This document shows positions 23,131 to 35,430 of a stretch of DNA of 64,000 bases, in pieces. A model generated the notes under the pieces. It made no database searches. It was not told the DNA's origin and worked only from the letters and a program-made list of their open reading frames with translations. The DNA lies in NCBI GenBank assembly GCA_023055355.1, contig JALJCS010000022.1:12221501-12285500 (forward strand). The letters are read 5' to 3'. Position numbers and translations under genes: made by a program. Each line of letters starts with the position of its first letter. Position 1 is the first letter of the stretch. The stretch comes from Agelaius tricolor (Eukaryota > Chordata > Aves > Passeriformes > Icteridae).

Positions 23131-26100
23131 GTCTAAGAAAATGAATACATTCCCTGGGTATTTTTGGTCCTCACTGCAGAATTTTGGGAACTAGTGCATT
23201 ATGTAGAAGGCTGTGTATACACTTTCTTTTTTTCAGGACAGTTTAGGAGGGGAACTCATGAGAAAACTGAAATCTTTTACTGTGCTGTTGTGGTTGTCCC
23301 TGCAGGTTGGAACTAAAACACACATCAGCACTGAGAACATCCATCCCTGTGTGCTGTCCATGCCCAAAGTGATGGCTTGGGTATCTCTAAGTGAATGCTT
23401 CAGAAAACAGATGACTTTTATGTAATATTTTCCACCTCAGGTACCTGCTACACGGTGCAAGTTCCAAGCAGAAGTGACTTTACACAGCAGTAAAACAACA
23501 CTGTGGTTAACAGAGGCAGAAAAATTGCCCTTCTCATAAAAAGTGGCTCCTGTGGTCAATTACATATTCTCATTTTTTTGCCTCAAACCAAGGTGTCACT
23601 TTGGATCAAACAAACATACTTTTCCTTGCTGTAAAATCAGCTCCTGGAGTGTCTCAGGATTTACTGTTGGATCTCATCCTGCAATTCCCTCTTTGTTTTG
23701 TTCCTGTAATCTCTGCTCAAGAGGAGCAGGCAGGGAAGGATTCTTGGCTGCAGTCAATCAGATATCTATGGTCAATCAATAATGTATTACAACTCTAATT
23801 CCATAAATCTTGTATTTAATTGAGAATTGCTTTGGAGGCTGCTCTTGCTGCTGCTCGTGCTGGGATGCTGGGTGAGTTTTCCTCTTTTCTGTTCCATTTG
23901 CTTCCTAAAGGATGGGAGGAGCTTTCCCACCGACCTGTTGGTGGATGCCTGTAAATTGTATTTCTGATAATGTGTTTGTTTTCCCACGTCCCTGGCAAAT
24001 CCCTGTGCTCGTGCAAGTGTTAAAATTCAGCCCTGTGAGACTCCTCAAACATGAGACTGCAAATCAGTCTCACAGCACAACTCCAGATCTGTGTGTGTGT
24101 GTGTGTGTTTTACCAATATGCAAGCTGAGCCTGGGAATTGAAAATCAGGCTCTCAGAGCTGCTCCCAGACCCGAATTGTCACCCTTTTACAATCTGACAG
24201 CTCCTGGGCTGTGCTTGTGCAGAACCCAGAATGAATCGGGGCCCTCCTCAAAGCGGGGTAAAAACACACTTGAGCAAAGCCAGCAGCTGATTCCTCCCAG
24301 GAATGATGTTATGATGTTATTTCTCATGGTTTGCTCTCTCCTTGTCAGTCCAGTTGGGAGTCAGAGCATCCCAGTGCCTTGGGAATTCCTTGTCACATTG
24401 TTGGGACACAGCTGGGCTGATGCAGAAGAGCTCCTTATGAAACAATTCAGAAAAGAAACTTATTTGACTTGTACCAGTGGTAGGATCTCCTGTCCCTTCC
24501 ATCTGCCCCATTCCTGTGGGAATTCATCCCTAAATGGCTTCAAGGAGCCTTTTGCTCTCCCCAGCCATGCCCTGAGCTGCGTGTGGAGAAGGTGAGGTTG
24601 GGATAACCTGGTTTATTTATCACCTCTTTATCCTCCCAGGGCCTCCACAGCCAAAGGTCCCACTCAGACTTGATTCAAATCAATATTTCTGTTACAAAGT
24701 GACCCATCCATCTTTTCCATAGCAGACCTTGGCCAGGGAATTGGCAGGATCCACTGGGGCCAGGTTTTCACCACTTGGGACAAGTCAGGGATTCGCTTCC
24801 CTCTGCTCACACTCAGAGCAGCTCCTTGGGGCTTTGTGACACAAATTTTCCTGAAAGAGGAATTCAGAGGTGCCAAGTTCACCTCTGAATAGTGGAAAAA
24901 ACCAGAATTTCAGTGGCCACTAAATTTCACTTTGTGAAAGTTAACTCACAGTGCCAGGATAAAAGGAGATTCCTCAGTTCCATTTCCCTGAGTCTCATCC
25001 TGGGAGTGAGGGTGGATTGTACAGGTGCACAGATCAGTCCCACACAAAACCACTCAAGATTTGGACAGTGGCTGTTTCTGTTTAATCACATTTATTTTCA
25101 CTGGGAAGCTCAACACAAAGGTCACTCCTCAAGCTCGTTCCTGTAATTGACATTTATGATTACTGAGTGTCTCCCAGGATATCACAAATTCTGAGGGTAA
25201 AAATGCTTCAAAATTCAGTTTTGTCTTAACATTGGCATTTTTCTGTACCTTGCCTGTAGTTCTGTGTGACTTAACAAAGGCAAAGGATGAAAAATTTGCA
25301 GTGAAATTGTATTTACTTGTGATATATGAATAGAGATTCATGCGAGTGCAGGTGCAGCTGTGTATTCATGCACACCCACCAAACACATTTTTAATGTGAC
25401 ACATCTCATTTCACTGACTGGTTGAGGTCTCCACCTTCTTGCTTGATGTTAAACATCTTCTCTGTCAATTCTTGTGGCCTCTTTGGGGACCATCGCGTGC
25501 CAGAAGTGTGCCACGGTGTGAGCCAGGCTGTGGCTGCATCCCCTGCACAAACCAGGCAAGGATTTTCCAGTTTCCATCCTCACCTTGCTCTGTGGAAAAT
25601 CAATAAATGGGAGCATGTGTAGAGATTCCCCCATGGAAAACAGAGCAAGCACTCGAGTGATGTGAGCACTGAAATTCGGGGTTTTCCCCTGTGCTCAGTT
25701 TTTAGCAGTAATGGGAAACGTGAGGTTTGGCTGTGCTGACATTTCCATTTCCTCTCATTCTCCTTTAGGACTTTCCATGGCTCTAAACTGATTTTCAGCT
25801 TGCAGTTGCCATCTTCTTGGGGATGCAGAAAGGTGGGGATCAGAATAAATACTTGGTTATTGTATGGGGTCTCTCCAGCTGTTCTCCTTTGAGGCTATTT
25901 ATGGGATTTTTAATTTCCCCTGGGGTTTTTTTCATACATATTCTGCAGACATGAATAATTACTGTAAATTGTGTTTCTCTGTTGAGTGATGCTTTTATTT
26001 TTCATTTCCAACGTGTGTGGCATTGGATTCAAGCACTTCAAAGGGAAGTGGCTGAATTAAATAACTCATTTCCCTGCAAAGGAGGGTGCCTGTGGACTGC

Positions 26101-27595
26101 AGTGCTGGGGACACGTCCTGACCCCCTTGGGATGATGTTAAGATCCAAATATTGAGAGATTCCTCTGCCCAAATTAATCTGCTCAGGAGACCATGTGGAG
26201 TCAATAGTTCTGATTTTATTTAACAGTAAATGGGAGGTAGAAGAAAGAAATAGAAAAGAGATGAGAAAGATGAAGCAGACGATATTTGTCATCAACATTT
26301 TAGGGAGTCTTTACAAGGAGAAAGCAAAACCAAACCCAAATGTGACCCTGGTTCCTATTAAAGCATTTTTGGTGCATTCTCCTCTTGTTGGCTGCTCTTC
26401 CCAAATTTCTCCCATGGCTGTGCTTGCATTTCCCCAGTGCTGCAATCCCAATTTCAAAGGAGTTTCCTCTCTCCATCCTCCCCACGAGCGGTGCCAGATC
26501 ACTGCTCTGACAGGAGAAAACACAGAAAAGGAACTAAAAACCTTCCTGGACTCCAAAGAGAATTCCTTAGCAGGATCTGGAGGAAGCAGTGGGAGTGAAG
26601 AGGGAGCCAGGCAGCGTTCCAGAGCAGTGTGACACAAATTCCACGTGGGATCAACTCTTGGAGAGGTAAAACAATCCCAGCAGCTCCAGCCTGAGCAAAA
26701 CATTCCTTAGCTCAGCATCAATTATGCAGCTAAAACCACTTATTAACATCCAATTTAACAGGATGAACACTGGTTTGGGGAGTGTGTTCTTGCAGCAAGA
26801 GGGGAAGGCGCTGCAGAGGGCAGGAAGTTGGGTTAAGCTGTAATTATTGTTTCTCTGGAAATTAGATGTGTTTGCCTGTGTTTAATTGCATGAGCTCCAA
26901 AGCTTACCAAGAAAAAATCCAAAAGAAATCAACCATAAATTAGAAAAAAATTTTAAAAGTAAAACACCTTCTTTGAAAAGATGAGGCACTTACTACCTAC
27001 TTGTGTTGCAGGAAGCCTGTCATGAGATATTTTTTACATTTTATTGTGATCTGGTTGTCAATAATATTCCATTTACTGGCTATAAACTTCCTTCCATGAG
27101 TTTATTACTCTGTACAGTTGGCAAATAGATTTGTTGTTGCTTTTTTTCCAAGCAGCCCATTATTGTTGAGTTGCTCCACAGAGGGAAATAATAGGAAAAA
27201 AAGTTAGAAATAATGGGATTTTTAAAGAAGTGTGTGTCTTTCTTCACTTTGTGGTCTCTGTGGAGGTGGGCAGAGATCTGTGGGAGTATTTGAGCAGGGC
27301 ATAGAAGTGCAAGTTCAAACACAAAAACCTTTGGGAAGAGACAGAGCTCCTCTGTCCCATCAGAAGCCCCTGGAGAGAAATCAGTATTGGTCTGATCTCA
27401 GCTGCCCTGTGGGCTCTGGACATGGTGGCAGAAAAGTGACTTTGGAAAAAGAAATTCCCTTTCTCTGGTGTGAGGTTTTCTGGGCCGTGGTGTTTGTGTA
27501 AGGTCAGGAGCAGAAATCATGTCTTAGGTTAGGCCTGGTCTCTAAAAGACCTGAAAAGTGGGAAATTGTGGTTGGTTTGATGGCAAGGACGGGGC
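23131..27595. other. Intergenic, no gene recognised
   Basis: Between the presumed DOCK1 polyadenylation site and the next CR1 copy. Frames up to 227 codons occur (for example 23912-24595) but lack recognisable domains, a splice context or a codon pattern that looks coding. A short (GT)n run lies near 24093-24109. Otherwise nothing is seen. Confidence 0.6.
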
Positions 27596-27987
27596 TGGAG
27601 CTCCTGTTCAGTGGGAGAGCTGGGGGTGCTCACCTGGAAAAGGCTCCAGGGAGAGCTCAGAGCCCCTGGCAGGGCCTGAAGGGGCTCCAGGAGAGCTGCA
27701 GAGGGACTGGGGACAAGGATGGAGGGACAGCACACAGGGAATGGATTTAGGCTGACAAGGAGCAGATTTAAATGGGATATTGGGAACTGGGAATTGTTCC
27801 CTGGCAGGGTGGGCAGCCCTGGCACAGGTGCTCAGAGCAGCTGGGGCTGCCCCTGCATCCCTGGCAGTGCCCAAGGCCAGGCTGGACACTGGGACACCCT
27901 GGGACAGTGGGAGGTGTCCCTGCCATGGCAGGGCTGGCACTGGGGGGGTTTGGGGTCCCTTCCCACCCAAACCATTCCATGATGCTC
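27596..27987 (+). mobile_element. CR1 3'-end fragment
   Basis: Carries the long version of the CR1 tail: GAGAGCTCAGAGCCCCTGGC, GCTGCAGAGGGACTGGGGAC, GTGCCCAAGGCCAGGCTGGA, GTGTCCCTGCCATGGCAGGG and CCCACCCAAACCATTCCATG. It is the reverse complement of the copies at 15661-16120 and 36296-36655. Confidence 0.9.
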
Positions 27988-29218
27988 TGTTTGGGATTCC
28001 AAGGGATGAGCTGCCTGTGCCACCCATCATCCCCACAGGCCCCTGAGCTCACAGCCTGGAGCCTTCATCCAGCTTGGGAATGGCCCTTCCCAGCTTGGAC
28101 ACGGCCCAGGAGCCCAGGGATTGTCCCAATGGAAATGTGGGGAATTTTTATCCTCTTAAAAACCAGCACAGTTGGGGAGCAGAGGTTTGGAGGGAACCTC
28201 AAACCACATGGAAGGGGTTTTGTGATCCAGCCAGGAATTTGGGCAGGTATCAAATGATCCCCGTGCTCCATCCTGCTGGCAGTCATAAATCAGTGAGCCC
28301 ATTACATTTGATTTTCACTCCAAGAAAAATGAAAGGGAGAAGAGCCAAGTGCTCCCCTGTTCTCTCAGGTAATTTACCTGTAGCTGAGCTGTGAAATGAG
28401 TGGTGCTTGCATTTCTCTGCTCCCTTAAAACAAAGGGATGGAGCAGGGGAAGGCACCTTCAGGCAAGAGCAGAGCTGGTGGAAAACCAGCATGGAGCACA
28501 TGCTCTTGCTGTGTTTGCTGAGGGATGGGCTGGTGCTGGCATTCCCTGAGTCCTGCACCTGGGAAGGGTGAAAAAAGAGGAACTGGGAAGGAAAGGAAAT
28601 AAAAGTAGCAAAAAGAGCTGAAAAATGCACCCCTGTTCCCCAACCTCTGGATTCTGGATGGGGAAGCAAAGTGTTCATGTGTTTGAGGGCAACATTTTCT
28701 ACATAATATTCCCCTAAGAACCAGTGGTTTGATTTCTTCTTTCTGCTCAGTCTTGCATCTAAAAGGGAAATGGGAGCTGAATCTTTAAAGGTGCCCTGAA
28801 ATTTGTATTGGCAGCTGGGCCTTGCATTATATACTCAAGGTTACGTGGTACTTGCTGGCCTTGGTGGGTTTTGGTTTATCTAAACCAGCCCAAAAAAAGA
28901 AACAATCTGAGGAATCTGGATTTAGATCATGGCATAGCTGTGCATATCTGTATTGCCAAAAATCTAAATGTATATGAACAGTGCCATTTCAGTCCCCTGG
29001 GAAACACCTCAGTGACCTTCCAGCTTCATCCTTGTCCCTTTTACCTGTCTGTGCCTGCCCCCCAAACCCCACTGAAATGAGCTGCAGGCAGCAAAATACC
29101 CCTGGATGATGGCCTGGCAAGAGCCTGGCCTCCTGAATCGAATTTTTATTTTATAATTCCAGAATTAATTATTTTATAATTCCTGCAGCTGTGTTTTAAT
29201 GCAGGTTTGCTTTGGGTT
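27988..29218. other. Intergenic, nothing recognised
   Basis: Unique-looking sequence without a coding exon, RNA gene or recognised repeat. Frames here reach 160 codons but overlap on both strands and show no domain. Confidence 0.5.
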
Positions 29219-29445
29219 TGTTTAAAAACCCTATAAAGGGGGTTGTTAAAAACCCTGTAAAGGGGTTGTTTCCAATCCTCTAAGGGGGCTTGAAACCCTA
29301 TAAGGAAGTTGTTTAAAATCCTATAAGGACGTGGTTTAAAATCCTATAAGGGGGTTGTTTGAAGTCCTACAAGAGGGGTTAAAACCCTATAAGGGCATTG
29401 TTTGAAATTCTCTAAGGGAGTTGTTTAAAGCCTTATAAGGGGGTT
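29219..29445. repeat. 23-bp minisatellite, about 10 units
   Basis: Units vary around GTTTAAAATCCTATAAGGGG GTT, each carrying a CCTATAAGG-type core and a GTTTAAAA or GTTAAAA spacer. Ten units can be counted, 19-25 bp long, with substantial drift, so the array is old relative to the others in the window. Confidence 0.85.
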
Positions 29446-29887
29446 TCAAACATTTTTGTTGTCTCATTCCCAATTGAGAAGGATTTAGAGGAAGGGCCAC
29501 AGGTAAAGCTGTGGGAATTCCAGTCCTTTGAAAAGCAAGTTCTTCCCTAATTCATCCCTGCATGCTCCCCCAAAATCCCTGGATTTGGGCAGGACTGAGA
29601 AGGAGAAAATCCCATCCCTGACCTGAGGACTGAATCACTGGGTGGGTGATCAAAGGTGACACCTCCATTCTCTACAGCTTCCCATGGGATCTCCTTCTTC
29701 CATGGCTTTCCAGGACTTTTCCTGTCTCTTTTCACCCGGATCAAGGCTTGGAGTCCCACCAGCCCCTGAATGTCCCTGCAGAGCTCTGCATGTCCCTGAG
29801 GGGTTGGCAGAGCAGAACACCCAGGGAAGGCAACTGGAATGGATTTTCACCTAAATGGGTTTGATTTTATCATCCAAGACTTCCCAA

Positions 29888-30341
29888 TGAAGCCTTGTTC
29901 AGGCTGCCCTAGGACAGAGACTGGGCAGAGCTCCAGAATAAAGCAGGGATTTATTCAAAGCATCTCCTGCATGGATCCACCTTGGGCAGCACCAGAGCCC
30001 AGCCAGGGCTGCACCCAAGATGAACCAAAATGGCCCCAAAATGCACGGCCGGGCACGGGCTCTGTCCCTGGGATCAGTTCTGCTCCATTTGCACCTTGCA
30101 GTTCATTGTCCCATTCCAGCTTTAGCCCCTGCAGTCCCACCCTGCTTGTTTTTCTCTCTCCAGCCCACGGGGTTTGTGCTCTGGGGCTGAGATTTGGATC
30201 ATTTGTCCTTGGTGCCCAGCTGGAGCAGGAATTGTTTTGTCTCCCTGCTCTGTGCACAGAGCTCAGCATCCCCTGATGTGAGCCCAGACCCACACACTAA
30301 AGCAGCACAGAATGGGAAAAATAGAAAAACCTGAGGCATCA
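29888..30341 (-). mobile_element. Solo LTR, family 1 copy B, 4-bp TSD
   Basis: A 454-bp reverse copy of 5551-6007, bounded TGAAGCCTTGTTC...TGAGGCATCA on the + strand. It is flanked by CCAA at 29884-29887 and 30342-30345, an exact 4-bp target duplication. The AATAAA of the sense strand reads as TTTATT at about 29950. Few differences from copy A suggest a fairly recent insertion. Solo LTR with no internal region. Confidence 0.88.
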
Positions 30342-30345
30342 CCAA

Positions 30346-31824
30346 CACTTCCCTCTTCTTAGTGCTGGTGAGAGAAATGGGATTGAACCATTCAGGGGAA
30401 AACTCTGGGCTGTGAATATTTTGGGGTTTGTTCTAAGCATTTGACCATTTTCCTTTATTTAGGGAAATATTTGTTTGCTACAAGGCTGCCAAAAGTGCAA
30501 CCCCAGTGCAGCAGATCAATCTTCCCATTTCTCCTTCACCCTCAGCCTTGTCAGGCTCCATTATTCTCACCACACTTTGTCAGTTCTGGGTTCAAAAAGC
30601 ACCAATTACCTTTGGAAATGACCCTCTCCTGCAGGCTCAGCTCCATTCCTGCTGACTTTGGGAGTTCCTTGTGCACAGGACAGCTTCAGGAGGGGGAGGC
30701 TGCCTCAAAATGTTGCATAAACCCATTTTATTGCACTTGGCACTGGCTGTGGCACTTGGTGGCAGCCATCCTTCTTGACCACGTTAGGGAGCCAATTTAA
30801 TTATTAATAGAGCTGGGTTTTGTGGGTTTACTGGGGCCATTTCACTCCTCTTGGAACCTGTGAAGCCTGGAAATATGGAATTCTGTCCCTGCTGGATAAC
30901 TACAGGCAGCTTTGCTCTGTGCTGGCCAGAAAAACGAGTCCCAGTTGCAGAGGTGACCTCAGAATTTCATCTTTGCCACTAAAATATGATCGAACCTTTG
31001 CAGATATTTTAATTTTCTTTGTTTCCTTTCTTGTTTGGGTTTTTAAAACAATTATTTATTAATTTATTTGGAAAAAATAATTATAAATTAAAAATAGGGA
31101 AGGGCAGGATGGGCTTCTCCAGGGGATGGTTCAGCAACAGGTGCTTAAAATTTCCTTCTGGAGAACCCTCCCTGTGCATCCAAAATGACTTTATGGGTCA
31201 GTACCTGGAGGTTTCCATGGGGTCTGAGAGGGCAACAGAGCCAAAACTTCAGATGTTTTATAGCAAGTAATAATTTCAGCTGTTTTATAACAATTCAGAA
31301 CTGCAGCTGGTGTGTAACAAGTAATTAGCTGAGGTCAGGTTTGCAGCAAAAGCCACAAATCCTCATTTTCCCCCATTTCATTTCTCATTTCTGGCTGAGT
31401 TTGTCCTGTGTCTGACCCATGCTGCTGTCACAGCCTCCCCAAATCTGCTCTTTGTGCATCCTTTCCCTGCCAGGGGAGGATTTGATCCTGGAAATGTTGA
31501 GATTTCATTCCTAACTAAAAGCAGGGAGGGGAAGTGCCAAGCAAACGTTGTGACCCAACCACAGAACTGTCCTAGATTCTCACATCTTGTTTGGAAATTC
31601 CATGGCAGCCTCATTGCCCAGGGGTACAACACAATCACTGCTCATTTCACTGAGACTCTGCCTCTCAGCAGCTGCACTAAATGTGCTCCCATCCCCACTG
31701 CTTGGAAGGGCACTTCTGAATCCTTCAGATGGGCAGAGGCATCAAAAAACCCAGCTCAAGCATGGAATGGCTGGAATTTTTAATTCCAAATGTAAATATG
31801 CTTTGAAAAACGGGTTCTCCTTAC
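30346..31824. other. Intergenic, nothing recognised
   Basis: AT-rich unique sequence without coding or RNA features; the stretch near 31060-31100 is an A/T-rich run. No recognised repeat. Confidence 0.5.
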
Positions 31825-32041
31825 AGGTTGGATATCAGGGAGAAGTTTTTCCCAGAAAGGGTGATAAAGCTCTGGAATGGCTGCCCAGGGAGGTGCTGGA
31901 GTCCCCATCCCTGGGTGTGTTTAACAAAGCCTGGATGTGGCACTGGGTGCCAGGGTTGAGCTGAGGTGTTGGGGCTGGGCTGGACTCGATCATCTTGAAG
32001 GTCTCTTCCATCTCCATTGTCATTCTGGGAATTCTGTGAAA
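31825..32041 (+). mobile_element. CR1 3'-end fragment
   Basis: Begins AGGTTGGATATCAGGGAGAA, GTTTTTCCCAGAAAGGGTGA, continues with CTCTGGAATGGCTGCCCAGG and GAGGTGCTGGAGTCCCCATC, and ends ATTCTGGGAATTCTGTGA. It belongs to a CR1 subfamily different from the 27.6-kb copy (TGCCCAGGGAGGTGCTGGAG type). Confidence 0.85.
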
Positions 32042-32132
32042 ATGATTCTTTGCACGCCCTCACCACCCAAATTCTTCATTGATGATGATGATGATGGGTT
32101 CTGTCTTTATAAGCCTTAGCCCTGGATTCACA

Positions 32133-32216
32133 GAATTCACAGAATGACCAGGCAGAATCTCTGAATTTTAAGGCTGGAAAAGCCCTCAAAATTTGAGCCC
32201 AACACTTAACACCTTA
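32133..32216 (-). mobile_element. Short CR1 tail, reverse
   Basis: ACAGAATGACCAGGCAGAAT, then AAGGCTGGAAAAGCCCTCAA, then GAGCCCAACACTTAACACC follows the order of a reversed CR1 terminus. Diverged and short. Confidence 0.4.
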
Positions 32217-32557
32217 AATCAAACCCTCATGAACTATTTTAATTTTAAGTACTCATGAACTATTTTAATTTTACTTTTGCTGTTGTTTTCACTGCCCCGG
32301 CCCTGGGAGATGCTGCTCCTGACAGGACCTGCTCTGGAACTGCAAAAACCTCCAATTTTATATTTTTTTTCTGAAAAGCAGTGGCTGGAAGAGCTCTGGC
32401 AGAGGCAGGGGAAGGGCATTTTAATGATTACATTTCATTACCTCACTGATGTCACCTAAAATCCTCACTCTTCACACCCTGAAAATAATGGGAGGCATTA
32501 AGGGAGTTTCAGTGGGCCCAGAGTGGCCCAGGGTTGCAGCAAATGCATCAAAAATAT

Positions 32558-32700
32558 CACAGAATAATTAAGGTTGGAAAAGGCTTCTGAAATTATGAAA
32601 TTCAACCATTGCCAGCACTGCCAAGGCCAGCACTGCCCCATGTCCCCAAGTGCCACCTCCACAGGGCTTTTGAACAGAGCTGCTCCAGAGGCCTGCAGCT
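32558..32700 (-). mobile_element. CR1 tail, reverse
   Basis: TCACAGAATAATTAAGGTTG GAAAAGGC, then TTCAACCATTGCCAGCACTG, then CCCCAAGTGCCACCTCCACA is the reversed end of a CR1 with the AATTAAGGTTGGAAAAG terminus. Confidence 0.7.
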
Positions 32701-32747
32701 CATTGCAGAGGGAAAGCAGAATGAAAATAATAAAAAAAATGGAATTT

Positions 32748-32878
32748 TTAGTGTCCAAGGCCAGGATGGATGGAGCTTGGAGCAATCTGGGACAGTGGAA
32801 GGTGCCCCTGCCATGGCTGGGGGAGAAGGGGGTGAATTTAAAATCCCTTGTGAGCCTTTGATTCTGTGATTTTCCATC
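32748..32878 (+). mobile_element. CR1 tail, forward
   Basis: GTGTCCAAGGCCAGGATGGA, AGCAATCTGGGACAGTGGAA, GGTGCCCCTGCCATGG and a TTGATTCTGTGATT terminus. It lies head-on to the CR1 at 32558-32700. Confidence 0.75.
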
Positions 32879-35091
32879 CCAGACCCATTCCTAGTGACTT
32901 TTTAATTTAGAAAAAAAATAGGGAGCTTTGGGAAAGCATTTTCCATTGGGAAAAATATTAGTGGAGGGTTGTAAATTAAAAAAAAAAAGCCTTCATTTTC
33001 CAGTACTTCCTGGGATAATGTTACTTTATTCTGAAATGTATCTTTATGGGTATTGATTTGCACCATTTTTTGCACTCTGGTTTGTTGGAATTAGTGCATT
33101 TAGTCTCATGCTCAGGCTGTTGATAATGATAAAGTGCCTGAAGAAATGGAAATCAAGTTGCTGCAAATCCCAGAACCATATTTTAAAGGATGCCACGTGC
33201 TTTACCCCAGCTGGGGGCAAAGGTCTCATTTTTCTATGTCAGTGCTTTTTTCTGACTGACTTTCTCCTTGTAATGATTTCCCTTCAATTATCTGACAGGC
33301 AGTGGGAGTCCATTGCTGAAATCCTGGAATTTTCCATCCTAATTGACCCTGCATCCACCCAAACCTCACCTGAAGGGTCCTGAGCTCCCAGCTCCTGTCA
33401 CAGCAAAAAAAAGGACAGAAAAGTGTTCTCTGTTCCACAAGAACAGGGGGCTGGAAACCTCTCATTTCCGAGGTAATTCCTTTAATTCACACTTCTCCAG
33501 CTGCAAGCTCAGACTCCAGACACGTCCACCCCATTTCTGTGGGCATTAGGGATGGGTGGGAATGCTCAGGACAGACAAATGGAGCCCTGGTGCAGGAATG
33601 AGTGGGAATTGCTTGTCTGAGCACAGAATTATTAAAAGTGAGGAGCTGAAGCCTTTGTGGGAGTGGTTTTTTCCAGCTCTGTGCTCCTCCAGGACAGGGC
33701 TGGATCAAACACAGTTGTGCTGCTCAGAGAAGTCCCATCTAATGAGATGCAAATGTCACAAACCAAATCAAAACATTGCAATGATCCTAATTAGGAAAAG
33801 AAATGTGGGCCCTGCTAAGAGATGGGAACCACTGCAAAATAAATCCTGGAGTGCAGGAGAAATCACACAGGCAAATAACAAAGGGCTCCAAAACACAGAG
33901 ACCCTGTTTGAAATTCCAATCTCAGGAAATGGAGGCACTTCATTCACACCTGGATATTGTCCCAGGCTTTTCCAAAGATTCCTGAAGCTCTCAGTGGTTC
34001 CATGAAGGGAAAATCTGCTCCATGATCTGTAACATGCATAGCCCAGGTGTTTGTACACATTGGGTCTCTCTGGTTGGCAAATTTAAATCCTTTCTTTGGG
34101 GTAAGACACAGGACTGGGAGGTGCACAAAAAATATTGATTTGTGTTTTCCACTTAACACAGAATAAAATAATCCCAGAAAGCCCCTAAAGCCTGAAGTGC
34201 TGCTGGATTTCTCCAGGGGCAGAGACAGACAAAAGAACAGGCAGAGTTTTCCAGCAGCATCCCCCAAGGCAGCAGAATCACCCTTTTATTTCCAAGGATG
34301 TTTCAGTCCAGGCATTTTTTGGCTTTCTGTACAGCAGAACAGGAGAGGGGAGCAGTTGATGTGATGTAAAGGAAACCTGTGGGGTTTTTTGGGGGCTTTT
34401 TATGCAGAATTCTTCTTGGAAAGTCCTGGTGTCTTTGACCTGCTAACCCTGGAAATGGACACAGGCTGCCTCTCCATTATTCCATGGTGTTCCAGTGCAT
34501 TGCTCTCCTTAAAAAATGTGTAGGGACATTTATTTGCAGAAAAAAATGCAGCTATAAAACAACAACAATAACAAAACACCTTTGGATTGCCCAACAATAA
34601 TGCAAGTCTTTTATCTGGGTACTTGACATTCTGTTTGCTTGCTCAGCTTCATCACAAAACATTTCCTGGTGAAACTACAGAATCGCTGTCCAGTTCTATT
34701 TTGTTTTAATTTTTTTTTTCCCTTGACATGGGATCTGTGCCTCCTGGGGAAGCAGTAATTTTCTCCTCTGCACTGCAAACCTCCTCTCCTGGAGCTCTGT
34801 GCTGAGATCCTCTCTGCTGCTGGCGTGGAGCTCTCGCAGAGCGTTTGAGCTTTTGCTGTCAGGAGGGGAAAAGAGAAGGGAAAAGTGAATTTGGGGACTC
34901 TGCTGGGACTGTTCAGGTGCAGTGATTTCTGCTATGGGACAGATTTAGTGCAGCTGCCTTGGCAGTTCTGAATGGTTTGCTTGGAGTGCCTAAACAGATG
35001 GAAAAATGGATATAATTCAGTTTGGTGGCACCCTGGAATTGCTGCACCATGATAATATCTTGGAGCTGTGTTTGGGTTTAAGATGAGCATC
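32879..35091. other. Intergenic, nothing recognised
   Basis: No exon, RNA gene or clear repeat. Some frames overlap on both strands near 33.5-34.2 kb without recognisable protein features. Confidence 0.5.
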
Positions 35092-35430
35092 TTTCCTTTC
35101 CTTTCCTTTCCTTTTTCCTTTCCTTTCCCTTTTCCTTTCCTTTCCTTTCCTTTCCTTTCCTTTCCTTTCCTTTCCTTTCCTTTCCTTTCCTTTCCTTTCC
35201 TTTCCTTTCCTTTCCTTTCCTTTCTCCTTTCCTTTCTCCTTTCCTTTCCTTTCTCCTTTCCTTTCCTTTCCTTTCCTTTCCTTTCCTTTCCTTTCCTTTC
35301 CTTTCCTTTCCTTTCCTTTCCTTTCCTTTCCTTTCCTTTCCTTTCCTTTCCTCTCCTCTCCTCTCCTCTCCTCTCCTCTCCTCTCTCCTTTCCTTTCCCC
35401 TTTCCCTTATTTTTTCCTTCCCTTTTTCAC
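35092..35430. repeat. Pyrimidine pentanucleotide microsatellite (TTTCC)n and (CTCTC)n
   Basis: About 260 bp of nearly pure TTTCC with a few TTTCTCC interruptions, then about 40 bp of CTCTC, then degenerate TTTCCC. The whole tract is pyrimidine on one strand. The 131- and 143-codon frames over it (FLSFP and KERKG repeats) are translations of the microsatellite and not proteins. Confidence 0.97.

Noticed and set aside
23912..24595. 227-codon frame
   Set aside because: No recognisable domain, no upstream promoter or splice context, composition like surrounding intergenic DNA, and it includes a (GT)n run.
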